Below, piece by piece: positions 43,998-51,993 of a DNA stretch of 64,000 nucleotides. The notes below the pieces were generated by a model. The model was not told where the DNA came from. It saw only the letters and a program-made list of their open reading frames with translations, and made no database searches. How positions within the stretch are numbered: the stretch's first letter is position 1; each line of letters opens with the position of its first letter. The translations under genes and the position numbers were made by a program. Source of the stretch: Clostridium muellerianum (GTDB lineage: Bacteria; Bacillota; Clostridia; Clostridiales; Clostridiaceae). The stretch lies in assembly GCF_012926525.1 (NCBI RefSeq), contig NZ_JABBNI010000065.1, positions 157,846 through 221,845 on the forward strand, written 5' to 3'.

Positions 43998-45673
43998 TAC
44001 TTTTAGATAAAGCTTTAAAATACTGTAAAGATGTAGAAAATGACATTGAAATTACTACAGATGAGGTAAAACAACAATGTAAAATATTCTTAGAAGATTA
44101 TAATATAAACCAGTATAAAAATGAATTTGAATTTTGTTTTAGTGAAAGTAAATTGAAAATCATAAATAATTTATTAAAATTATTTAACTATGCAACAGGA
44201 TTTGTAGCAGGTAAAAATATATTAGAAGGTTTGGCAGGATTCCAAGCCTTATTTTTATGTGCAATTTTTGGGTGGAGATATAAAAATGATTTAGATAAAT
44301 TTAGGTATAGAGACGTAGTCTTATTTATTCCTAGGAAAAATGCTAAAACTTTTATAACTGCAATAGTGTTTATATTATTAATGTTAACAGAGCAGAACTT
44401 TAGTGAATTTTATTCTATATGTATAGATAGAGATTTAGCTAAAGAACTTAGAAAAGCTATGGCACAAATTATTGGAGCAAGTCCATCGATTGCCAAACAT
44501 TTTTTGGTTTCTGAAAGTGAAATAGGAATAATTAAATGTAAATTAACTAATAGTTATTATTATCCAAGGACAAGTAAAGCAAATAAGAATAATTCAATTC
44601 GACCTACATGTGTGTGCTGTGATGAAGTTGGAGCGTTTACGGATAATGACAATATACAAGCAATGAGAAAAGGTCAACTTAGTGTAAAAAACCCTTTAAT
44701 GGTAAAAACAACTACTGCATATGCTGAAAGTGATTCAGTAATGCTAGAGGAATTAGAATATGATAGAGCTGTTTTAAATGGTACTGTGACTAATCCAAGA
44801 TTATTCTGCTTAATATATTATGCAAACAGGGAAGAAGCATGGGAAGATAAAGCTATTTATAGAGCAAATCCTTTAAGAGTACTAGAAAATTACAAAGAAA
44901 TTAAAGATGATAGAGAAACTGCAAAAATAAAGACAAAAGAGCAGGAAGAGTTTTTAACAAAAAATCTTAATATATTTATAGATAGTGATGAGTTGGATAA
45001 GTATATAGATATAGCATATTGGAAGAAATGTAGAATAAATAATATAGATTTTTCGGGTAAAAATGTAGTTGTTGGAGTAGACTTGTCTCTTACAACAGAT
45101 TTGACTGCAATTTCAATACTTTATAAAGAAAATAATATAATTTACTGCATGTCACATGGATTTTTGCCTGAAGGTTCTTTAAAAAAACGTAGGGAAAATA
45201 TAGATTACAGAGATTATGCAAGAAAAGGTTATTGTGATTTACATAAAGGAATGACTGTAAATTATACACTTATAGAACAATATATAAGAAACATAGAAAG
45301 TAAATATAATTGTAAAATTGAAACTATAGTAACCGACCCCGCATATGCTCGAGAAATGATGGATAGATTGGAAAATGATTATGATATTGTAAAACTAAAA
45401 CAGACATATACTAATTTAAGTGCAGCAACTAAAGAGTTTAGAAAGAAAATTTATGATAAAGAAGTTAAGTATTTAAAAAATGAACTTTTAGATTGGAATA
45501 TGAACAATGCTATAACTAAGCATGGAACTAGTGATGATGAAATGCTACAAAAAGAAGATAAAAACAAGCAGAGAATTGATATGGCAGCAGTATTAGTATT
45601 TGGATACACAGAATTAGTTGGTGAAGATTGCAGCTATAATGCACTAGAAGAATTGGATAAAATGAACTGGTAA
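43994..45673 (+). CDS. terL: Terminase large subunit
   Basis: A 559-aa packaging motor and nuclease. The ATPase has the Walker A-like PRKNAKTFITA (about 115-125) and Walker B VCCDEVGAF (about 212-220). The RNase H-like nuclease has VVVGVDLSLTTDLTA, IVTDPAYAREM and a late DMAAVLVFG acidic motif. Length and motifs match the HK97-type Terminase_1 family. It cuts concatemers and pumps DNA into proheads through the portal. Confidence 0.94.
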   Translation: MILLDKALKYCKDVENDIEITTDEVKQQCKIFLEDYNINQYKNEFEFCFSESKLKIINNLLKLFNYATGFVAGKNILEGLAGFQALFLCAIFGWRYKNDLDKFRYRDVVLFIPRKNAKTFITAIVFILLMLTEQNFSEFYSICIDRDLAKELRKAMAQIIGASPSIAKHFLVSESEIGIIKCKLTNSYYYPRTSKANKNNSIRPTCVCCDEVGAFTDNDNIQAMRKGQLSVKNPLMVKTTTAYAESDSVMLEELEYDRAVLNGTVTNPRLFCLIYYANREEAWEDKAIYRANPLRVLENYKEIKDDRETAKIKTKEQEEFLTKNLNIFIDSDELDKYIDIAYWKKCRINNIDFSGKNVVVGVDLSLTTDLTAISILYKENNIIYCMSHGFLPEGSLKKRRENIDYRDYARKGYCDLHKGMTVNYTLIEQYIRNIESKYNCKIETIVTDPAYAREMMDRLENDYDIVKLKQTYTNLSAATKEFRKKIYDKEVKYLKNELLDWNMNNAITKHGTSDDEMLQKEDKNKQRIDMAAVLVFGYTELVGEDCSYNALEELDKMNW

Positions 45674-45688
45674 AGAGGTGATAAAAGA

Positions 45689-45889
45689 TTGAAAGAAAAA
45701 ATTAATAGATTACTTAAAAATACTATTTTTAATGACTTGTTTGTGATGGAAATAGCCTTTTTTATTGGTATTTTTATCATTATTTTTACTAATTTTTGTA
45801 TAAATATATACTTTGGATTATATTTTTTAGGTTTAATTTTAATAGCTTACAGTATATTTTTATTCAAATTTAGAACAGAAAAGAGGTGA
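45689..45889 (+). CDS. Small membrane protein between terL and portal
   Basis: A 66-aa protein starting at TTG after AGAGGTGAT. It has two closely spaced hydrophobic helices (about 20-38 and 41-58) with charged ends. It sits in the packaging operon, 15 bp after terL and 6 bp before the portal gene. Function unknown. Confidence 0.6.
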   Translation: MKEKINRLLKNTIFNDLFVMEIAFFIGIFIIIFTNFCINIYFGLYFLGLILIAYSIFLFKFRTEKR

Positions 45890-45895
45890 AAATAA

Positions 45896-47158
45896 GTGAT
45901 ATTTAATAAGATACAAGAAAAAAGAGAAGTAAGTGTTAATGATTGGAAAACAGTATATTCTTTTGAGAATGGTTATGAAATAACTCCATTTGAAATGGAA
46001 ATGAAAGAAAGTACATATTTTAGTTGTATAAATGATATATCTCAGGATATTGCTAAATGTACCTTACAAGTTAAGAGAGAAACTCAAAAAGGTGAAGTAT
46101 TAGCAAAAGATCATTATTTGTATGATAAGTTGCGTCTAAGACCTAACCCTTATATGAGTGCTATAGATTGTTATAAATCTTTTGTAGCACTAGCTAAACA
46201 TAATGGATATGCTGGATTACTTATAAATAGAAAAGGTAGTAAAATTGAGGGATTATATCCTGTAAAAATAACAAATTGTGTAATTGATGATGCTGGATTA
46301 ATAAAAAGTGTTATGAATAATAAGATTTTATGGGATTATGAAAGTGTTAATTGTGAAACAGGTAGTTGTTTTGATAAGGATATAATAGTTCTAAGAGATT
46401 TTACTATGGATGGAATAAAAGGTAAGGCAAATAAAAATATATTAAATGAAAGTTTAGATACATCTTTAAAGAGTCAGAATTATTTAAATACCTTATTTAG
46501 TAATGGATTAACTAATAAAATAGTAGTGCAATTAACTTCGGATATTAAGGAAGAAAAAGAAATAAAAAAGATACAAGATAAATTTAGTAGGATTTATAGT
46601 AGTAATGGAAAAGTTTTTACCGTCCCAGCAGGATATTTTGCAAGTTCATTAAATTTATCTTTAGCTGATGCCCAATACGAACAATTACGTAGATTGTCTA
46701 AGGAAGAAATAGCTATGTCTTTTAGAGTACCATTAACGAAACTAGGATTTGTAAAAGAAAATGCTAGATCAGAAGAACAGGACAATTTAAAGTATTTAGG
46801 TGAATGTTTACTAGTAATTTTCGAACAGATAGAACAAGAAATGGACTATAAATTACTTACAGAAAAGGAAAGAAGACAGGGATATAAAGTAAGATTTAAT
46901 GTGAATGTATTGTTAAGAACAGATAGTAAAACACAGGCTGATGTAATAAATTCTTATGTAAGTAATGGCGTTTACGATTTAGATTATGCTAAAGATATTT
47001 TAGGTGTACCAAAATTAGGAGGAGAGCCTATAATTACTTTACCTTCAGGACAAGTTTTATTGAAAGATTTGTTAGCTGGAAAAGTTAGTTATTTAAAAGA
47101 TAATAAATCTACTAGTAGGGGAGGTGATGGAGAAGATGAAGAAACAGAAGGAAATTAG
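45896..47158 (+). CDS. Phage portal protein (HK97 family)
   Basis: A 420-aa protein that forms the dodecameric DNA gate of the capsid. Family features are the ESTYFSCINDISQDIAKCTL helix, LRLRPNPYMSAIDCYKSFVA, then SQNYLNTLFSNGLTNK and the crown region KEEIAMSFRVPLTKLGFV. It begins at GTG after AAGAGGTGA. Its C-terminal 23 bp overlap the protease start, a common head-module arrangement. Confidence 0.92.
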   Translation: MIFNKIQEKREVSVNDWKTVYSFENGYEITPFEMEMKESTYFSCINDISQDIAKCTLQVKRETQKGEVLAKDHYLYDKLRLRPNPYMSAIDCYKSFVALAKHNGYAGLLINRKGSKIEGLYPVKITNCVIDDAGLIKSVMNNKILWDYESVNCETGSCFDKDIIVLRDFTMDGIKGKANKNILNESLDTSLKSQNYLNTLFSNGLTNKIVVQLTSDIKEEKEIKKIQDKFSRIYSSNGKVFTVPAGYFASSLNLSLADAQYEQLRRLSKEEIAMSFRVPLTKLGFVKENARSEEQDNLKYLGECLLVIFEQIEQEMDYKLLTEKERRQGYKVRFNVNVLLRTDSKTQADVINSYVSNGVYDLDYAKDILGVPKLGGEPIITLPSGQVLLKDLLAGKVSYLKDNKSTSRGGDGEDEETEGN

Positions 47159-47753
47159 AAGTATAGATAAGTTTGAAATAAGAGAAGTAAAAGATAATTC
47201 TAATACTATTGAATTAGAAGGATATATTGCTAAGTTTGATACTTATACCGAACTTTGGGAGGGATTCTTTGAAAAAATAGATAGAGATGCTTTTAATGAT
47301 ACTATTTCAAATGGACATAATGTATTTTTAGTTTACCATCATGATATGAGTAAAGTGCTTTCTTCTACAAGAAATAACACATTAGTATTATCTACAGATG
47401 ATATAGGTTTGAAATTCAAAGCTACTATCAATAAAAATCTAACATACGCTAACGATGTTTATGAACTTGTAAAGAGTGGCGAATGTAGAGGTTGCAGTTT
47501 TGGTTTTTATGTATTGGAAGATGATATACAATACAATAATGAAAAAGATGAAATCAAGAGAACACTTTTAAAAATTGAACTTCTAGAGGGTACTATAACA
47601 CCTATTCCTGCATATGAAAACACAGAAGTATATGCTAGATGTAAAGATATAATAGCAAATGAAAGACAAAAATTGCAACAAGCTAAAGAACTTGAACAAT
47701 TAAAAACAGATTTAGAATTGATAAAAATTGAGAATGAATTACTTTTTAAGTAG
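47136..47753 (+). CDS. HK97-type prohead protease (S78 family)
   Basis: A 205-aa serine protease that trims the capsid protein during head maturation. The catalytic His is in NVFLVYHHDMSKVLSS and the Ser in SGECRGCSFGFYV; GYIAKFDTYTELWEGFFEKI is the typical N-terminal block. The start at 47136 is chosen because GGGAGGTG lies 10 bp upstream; ATG at 47127 is too close to it. It overlaps the portal gene and is followed by the capsid gene. A terminator-like hairpin covers its stop. Confidence 0.9.
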   Translation: MKKQKEIRSIDKFEIREVKDNSNTIELEGYIAKFDTYTELWEGFFEKIDRDAFNDTISNGHNVFLVYHHDMSKVLSSTRNNTLVLSTDDIGLKFKATINKNLTYANDVYELVKSGECRGCSFGFYVLEDDIQYNNEKDEIKRTLLKIELLEGTITPIPAYENTEVYARCKDIIANERQKLQQAKELEQLKTDLELIKIENELLFK

Positions 47754-47764
47754 TTCTTTTTTTA
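47736..47764 (+). terminator. Terminator-like hairpin at the protease stop
   Basis: GAATTACTT and AAGTAGTTC pair (one wobble) around a TTT loop, followed by T7. It overlaps the end of the protease gene. Confidence 0.7.
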
Positions 47765-47806
47765 TACCTAAAATTTAATTAAAAAAATGAAAGTGAGGAA
47801 ATGTAA

Positions 47807-48901
47807 ATGAAAATAGAAGAATTAAGACAAGAAATAGCAACAAAAACTGAGGAATTAGGAAAGAAAATTGAATCTAGAGATGTTGAAGGAGCTAAAACAT
47901 TAAAAGAAGAAATAAGACAAGCTAAAGAATTATTAAAACTTGCAGAAGAGCAGGAGGTAGAAGAAAAAAGAGAATTGGACAAACAAAAAAATGCAGAAAA
48001 GAGAGGTAATAAGAATATGGAAAAAGTAAGTGAATTTAGAAGTGTGGTTAAACATGTAATGGGAAAAGAAAAATTAACAGAAGAAGAAAGAGCAATGATA
48101 AAAACTAGCGACCATAGTGCAGTAATACCGAAACAATTTATAAATGATATAATTGAGTTAGAAAAAGGTTATGGTTCTTTAGAAGGATTATGTGATGTAA
48201 TTCCAGTAACAAAAAATGATGGAACAATTCCGGTTATAGATTTAGAACAAGGCGAAGATTTAAAGGAAGTAGTAGAAGGGGATGCAATAACAGATGGTAC
48301 TCTTGTAACAACAGATATTCCTTTTAAATGTTCTAAGGTTGGATTATTACAAAAAATCACAAGTGAAACAATAGATGATGCTGAAGTTGAAATAGAAAAT
48401 TTAGTAAGAAAGAATTTTGTAATAAAAACAGTAGCAAATAAAAATGCTAGAATTATGAAGGTTTTAAATGATAATGCAACAGTAATTCCAGGTACTTCTT
48501 ATGAAGATGTACATAAAGAAATAGATAAGTCTTTACCATCTGTAAAAAATGGATTAATTAATATAACAAATGTAACAACATACGCAGAATTAAAAAATAT
48601 GAAAGATAAGCAAGGTCGAAATTTAGATTTAATAACTGTTATAGGTGGACAAGAATATTTTGGTGGAAAGCCTTTATATGTTGTAGAAGATACTTCTTTA
48701 GCACCTACAACAAAGGATAAGAAGTTTGTAGTTTTAATTGCAAATGCTAAAGAAGCAGTAAAATTCCCAAAAAGAAACGAAATAACAGTTGCGAAAAGTC
48801 AAGAGGCTGGATTTACAACAGATTCTGTATATTTAAGAATATTAGGTAGATTCGGAGTAGTAAAAGGTGTTACTAGAAGTATTAAAAAAATAGAATTTTA
48901 A
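47807..48901 (+). CDS. Major capsid protein (HK97 fold)
   Basis: A 364-aa capsid precursor. The N-terminal delta domain (about 1-66) is a Glu/Lys coiled coil that acts as scaffold and is expected to be removed by the protease. The HK97 fold follows: VIPKQFINDIIELEKGYGSLEG, KCSKVGLLQKITSETIDDAEVEIEN, and the late LRILGRFGVVKGVTRSIKKIEF. GTGAGGAAATG gives the ribosome site. It is the major shell protein of the virion. Confidence 0.92.
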   Translation: MKIEELRQEIATKTEELGKKIESRDVEGAKTLKEEIRQAKELLKLAEEQEVEEKRELDKQKNAEKRGNKNMEKVSEFRSVVKHVMGKEKLTEEERAMIKTSDHSAVIPKQFINDIIELEKGYGSLEGLCDVIPVTKNDGTIPVIDLEQGEDLKEVVEGDAITDGTLVTTDIPFKCSKVGLLQKITSETIDDAEVEIENLVRKNFVIKTVANKNARIMKVLNDNATVIPGTSYEDVHKEIDKSLPSVKNGLINITNVTTYAELKNMKDKQGRNLDLITVIGGQEYFGGKPLYVVEDTSLAPTTKDKKFVVLIANAKEAVKFPKRNEITVAKSQEAGFTTDSVYLRILGRFGVVKGVTRSIKKIEF

Positions 48902-48905
48902 TAAT

Positions 48906-48931
48906 TGGGTGGTGTAATGCTACCCTTTTTT
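48906..48931 (+). terminator. Terminator-like hairpin after the capsid gene
   Basis: GGGTGG and CTACCC enclose a short loop, followed by TTTTTT, beginning 5 bp after the capsid stop. Confidence 0.7.
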
Positions 48932-48955
48932 ATTATTAAAAAAGTAGGTGATAAC

Positions 48956-49237
48956 GTGACTTTAGAAGAGATAAAAGATTATTTAAGAATAGCTGATAAT
49001 TATGAAGATAATTTTATTAATGAATTAGTAGAAACATCTAAAATTTACATAGATTCTATGGTAGGAGAAGCTTATAAAGCAGATGATAAAGCAGTAAAAT
49101 TATCTGCTTTACTACAGAAAAAACTTATAATTGATATGTATGAAAATAGGAGTACTGAGATACCACAAAATACTAAACAAGATAGAATAGTTACAAGCAT
49201 TTTGGAGAAGTTAAGTAATTATACTGAGGTGGTCTAA
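48956..49237 (+). CDS. Head-tail connector (gp6-like DNA packaging protein)
   Basis: A 93-aa helical protein of the gp6-like connector family: LEEIKDYLRIADNYEDNFINELVETSKIYIDSMVGE then LLQKKLIIDMYENRS. It sits under the portal in the neck of the virion. Start at GTG 48956 follows AGGTGAT; the frame is open upstream to 48905, but that part overlaps the preceding terminator hairpin. The next gene begins one base after its stop. Confidence 0.85.
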   Translation: MTLEEIKDYLRIADNYEDNFINELVETSKIYIDSMVGEAYKADDKAVKLSALLQKKLIIDMYENRSTEIPQNTKQDRIVTSILEKLSNYTEVV

Positions 49238-49615
49238 ATGGCAGATTTTAAAATTAACATAGGAGATTTAAGAAATAGAATAACTATACAAAAATTTGCT
49301 ACAGTTCAAAACGACAATGGATTTGATGTAGAGGAATGGCAAGACTATAAGACTATTTGGGCAAATATGAATAATCTTTATGGTAAAGAATTTTATGCAG
49401 CCAAAGCAGTACAATCTGAAAATACAGTAGAGTTTGTAGTTAGATACAGTAAAGATTTAATATGTTTAGATAGTAAAAATTATAGGATTAAAGTTATAAA
49501 AAATAAAGAAGCTGAAAAGGAAGAAGATAAATATAGATTCTTTAATACAACATTTATAGATAATATACAATATAAAAACAAATGGCTTAAAATAAAAACT
49601 ATAGAAACAACATAA
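49238..49615 (+). CDS. Head closure / head-tail joining protein
   Basis: A 125-aa protein of the SPP1 gp16-like head-tail joining family: GDLRNRITIQKFATVQNDNGFDVEEWQDYKTIWANM is the family's diagnostic opening, followed by the strand-rich TVEFVVRYSKDLICLDSKNYRIKV. ACTGAGGTGGTC precedes ATG. It closes the head after packaging. Confidence 0.9.
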   Translation: MADFKINIGDLRNRITIQKFATVQNDNGFDVEEWQDYKTIWANMNNLYGKEFYAAKAVQSENTVEFVVRYSKDLICLDSKNYRIKVIKNKEAEKEEDKYRFFNTTFIDNIQYKNKWLKIKTIETT

Positions 49616-49684
49616 ACACTTCTTTTTGTTTCCATTATGTAATATAATAGAATATATGATAAATTTTGCAAGGGAGTGCTTTAT

Positions 49685-49903
49685 ATGAATAAAAGATTAA
49701 CAATATTCTTATTGCCATTAATTGCAATTTGGATGTTCTTTTTAGCCAAAATAGGTATGAATGGATTTACTGTGTTTTTGGGTATAGTATTTAGTATTAT
49801 TTATGTATGTATTGCAGCAGGTATAGTAGATGGAGTTACAAAAGCTAAAGGTGAAATGTATTTGGCAAATAAATATGACGAAGAGAAGAATAAAAGTAAT
49901 TAA
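49685..49903 (+). CDS. Small membrane protein in the neck-gene region
   Basis: A 72-aa protein with two hydrophobic helices (about 5-23 and 27-46) and a basic C-terminal tail. ATG at 49685 follows AAGGGAGT. It lies in the late operon between head closure and gp10-like genes but is not a known structural part; it may be a moron. Function unknown. Confidence 0.6.
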   Translation: MNKRLTIFLLPLIAIWMFFLAKIGMNGFTVFLGIVFSIIYVCIAAGIVDGVTKAKGEMYLANKYDEEKNKSN

Positions 49904-49927
49904 GGTGGTATTATACCATCTTTTTTG
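49903..49927 (+). terminator. Terminator-like hairpin after the small membrane protein
   Basis: GGTGGTAT...ATACCATC and T6 follow the stop codon immediately. Confidence 0.65.
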
Positions 49928-49939
49928 TTGAGGTGATTT

Positions 49940-50299
49940 ATGAATGGTATAGCAATAGAAGGATTAGAAGAATTGGAAATGCTAGTACAGAACATGACAA
50001 TAGACGAAAGTGATGAAAAAAGGGCAGTAAAAAAAGCTATTGATATTGTAGCAGATGAAATTGAAAAAAATACACCTGAAGGTAAAACAAGAAAACTTAA
50101 AAGATTAAAGAAAAGTGTTAAAAAAGAAGGATTTGCTACAGTAGGAACTATTAAATTAGGAGCTTTTTACGATATATTCCAAGAATTTGGTACAAGTCAG
50201 CAAAAACATCATCTTGGATTCTTTGAAAGAAGTGTAAAAAGTAGTGAAAATGAAGCAATAGATGTACTTGCAAAAGAATTATTAGAAAAGGCAAAGTAG
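49940..50299 (+). CDS. HK97 gp10-like tail-completion protein
   Basis: A 119-aa protein of the HK97 gp10 family: GIAIEGLEELEMLVQNM, KKAIDIVADEIEKNTPEGKTRKLKRLKKS and the conserved FYDIFQEFGTSQQKHHLGFFERS. It joins head-closure and tail-tube parts. AGGTGATTT precedes ATG. Confidence 0.88.
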   Translation: MNGIAIEGLEELEMLVQNMTIDESDEKRAVKKAIDIVADEIEKNTPEGKTRKLKRLKKSVKKEGFATVGTIKLGAFYDIFQEFGTSQQKHHLGFFERSVKSSENEAIDVLAKELLEKAK

Positions 50300-50309
50300 G
50301 TGATGATAT

Positions 50310-50666
50310 GTGAATATAAAAAAGTATTTAAAGGATACCTTGAGTAATAAAGAGATTATAGACTTATTACCCAATAGTAAAATATTTTTTCTTCATGCTA
50401 ATAATCCAAATAAAAAATTGTATTTGGAATATGAGATTGTAAATGAATTTGGTACAGAGTTTAGCGAAGGAAATGAAGAGTATACAGAATATACAGTACA
50501 AATAGATATATTTAGTACCGGAGATTATACGCAGTTAGAAAATATAGTTAAAAAACATATGATAAATAGTGGCTTTAGTAGGGATATGGCAGCAGATTTA
50601 TATGAAGAAGAAACAGGTCTTAATCACAAAGCTATGAGATTTAACATAAGTTTGAGAGCAGATTAA
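50310..50666 (+). CDS. Tail terminator/completion protein
   Basis: A 118-aa protein of the tail-completion (gp17-like) type: KKYLKDTLSNKEIIDLLPN, then PNKKLYLEYEIVNEFGTEFS and YTVQIDIFSTGDYTQLENIVKKHM. It starts at GTG after AGGTGATGAT. Its place between gp10-like and major tail proteins fits the family role. A short hairpin lies at its stop. Confidence 0.82.
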   Translation: MNIKKYLKDTLSNKEIIDLLPNSKIFFLHANNPNKKLYLEYEIVNEFGTEFSEGNEEYTEYTVQIDIFSTGDYTQLENIVKKHMINSGFSRDMAADLYEEETGLNHKAMRFNISLRAD

Positions 50667-50685
50667 TGAAAGTTAATCTATTTTT
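50661..50685 (+). terminator. Terminator-like hairpin after the tail-completion gene
   Basis: GATTAA-TGAAAG-TTAATC then TATTTTT; the left arm includes the stop codon. Weak. Confidence 0.55.
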
Positions 50686-50730
50686 ATGCAAAAAATTAAA
50701 AATAATATTAAGAAAGAAGGATGATTTTTT

Positions 50731-51336
50731 ATGGGACAACAAATAGTACCAGTAATTTCTTTAGAGAAGTTATATATAGCAAAAATTTTACAGGACGATA
50801 ACACAGGGGTTAAATTTGATACACCAAAATACTTAGCTGGAGTAAAAGAAATTTCTGTAAAACCTAAAGTTGCAGTTGACGAATTTTATGCAGAAGGAAT
50901 GTTGTGGTTAAGTGATACTACACTTGCAAACATAGATGTAGAAGTAAATATTACAGATTTAACCGACGAAGATGAAGCGTTTTTATTAGGTCACAAATTA
51001 GCTGAGGGTGGAGGAATAATATATGGTGCAAACGATGTAGCACCAGATGTTGCAATTCTCTTTAAAGCTAGAAAAGGGAATGGAAAAGCAAGATATGTAA
51101 TTCTCTATAATGGTAAGTTTTCTATAAGTGATGAGGATTATAAAGGAAAAGAGGGTAAATCTAATTTCCAAGCTAAAAAGTTAAAAGCAGGTTTTGCACC
51201 ATTACATAACAATGAAAAGTGGAAATATAAAATTGACGAAGATAGTACAGATGCACCTGTTGATATAGATACTAAATTCTTTACTAGTGTAATTGTTCCA
51301 AAAGAAAAAGTACTGAAAACAGAACAACATGCTTAA
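50731..51336 (+). CDS. Major tail tube protein
   Basis: A 201-aa protein of the Firmicutes siphovirus tail-tube type: LEKLYIAKILQDDNTGVKFD, KEISVKPKVAVDEFYAEG, NITDLTDEDEAFLLGHKLAEGG, then ILFKARKGNGKARYVILYNGKF and a LQAKKLKAGFAPLHNN-like block. It polymerises around the tape measure. AGAAAGAAGGATGAT precedes ATG; a terminator-like hairpin follows. Confidence 0.9.
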   Translation: MGQQIVPVISLEKLYIAKILQDDNTGVKFDTPKYLAGVKEISVKPKVAVDEFYAEGMLWLSDTTLANIDVEVNITDLTDEDEAFLLGHKLAEGGGIIYGANDVAPDVAILFKARKGNGKARYVILYNGKFSISDEDYKGKEGKSNFQAKKLKAGFAPLHNNEKWKYKIDEDSTDAPVDIDTKFFTSVIVPKEKVLKTEQHA

Positions 51337-51339
51337 TTT

Positions 51340-51366
51340 GGGTAGGATTAATTTCCTATCCTTTTT
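51340..51366 (+). terminator. Terminator-like hairpin after the tail tube gene
   Basis: GGGTAGGA and TCCTATCC form a stem with a 6-nt loop and then TTTTT, 3 bp after the stop. Confidence 0.72.
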
Positions 51367-51401
51367 AAAATAAAAAATTTTAAGAAAGAAGGTATATATA
51401 T

Positions 51402-51737
51402 ATGTTAGATAAAATTGAAAAAATGAAAATAGGTGACAAAGAGTATTCTTTTAAAATGACTAATAAAACAGTGCTAAAAATAGACGAAAAGTATGGAAAT
51501 TATGGAACTGTTTTAGCTGGAATTATGGAAGCAAAACAATTTTATACAAATGCTTTAAAAATATTAAGTTGTAGTTGTATAGAGAAAGAATGGGAATTTG
51601 ATGAATTAGTAGAAGAAATGACAGGAGAACAATTACAAAGTACATCTAATTTTGTGGTTCAACTCTATTTTAATTATATAGGTGTTGAAAAGAAGAAAAC
51701 GGATAAAGAAGATAAAAATAAAATTGAAAAAAACTAG
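51402..51737 (+). CDS. Tail assembly chaperone gpG
   Basis: A 111-aa protein in the chaperone position between tail tube and tape measure: KIGDKEYSFKMTNKTVLKIDEKYG, YTNALKILSCSCIEKEWEFDELVEEM. It ends KNKIEKN followed by TAG. The final codons form a slippery heptamer (A AAA AAC) that lets some ribosomes shift -1 into the downstream T frame, giving the longer gpGT form. Confidence 0.85.
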   Translation: MLDKIEKMKIGDKEYSFKMTNKTVLKIDEKYGNYGTVLAGIMEAKQFYTNALKILSCSCIEKEWEFDELVEEMTGEQLQSTSNFVVQLYFNYIGVEKKKTDKEDKNKIEKN

Positions 51738-51976
51738 ATGACCAGTCAAAAAATCCGTATGAGATTGATTTTGACTGGCTTTTTTATATAGCAAAAGTAC
51801 ATTTAAATTATTCCAAAACAGAATTTTTGGAAAGTAGTTTTAGAGAAATAGTAGATATGTGGAAAGCACATGTTAAATTTAATGGTTGGGAAGTAAAGAA
51901 TGATGACGAAGGAAATAACACCAATCAAGGTGATACATATAAACATGTAAATATAGAGGATATTTCATTTTTATAA
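51402..51976 (+). CDS. Tail assembly chaperone gpGT, -1 frameshift product
   Basis: Frame 0 runs to the heptamer A AAA AAC at 51728-51734. After a -1 slip, reading continues from 51734 as LDDQSKNPYEIDFDWLFYIAK, then SSFREIVDMWKAHVKFNGW, to a TAA at 51974-51976, giving about 191 aa. A perfect stem (CCAGTCAAAA 51742-51751 with TTTTGACTGG 51769-51778) begins 7 nt after the slip site, as a stimulatory structure should. The extension has no start codon or ribosome site of its own. Confidence 0.88.
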
Positions 51977-51993
51977 GAGAGGAGGTAGACTAA

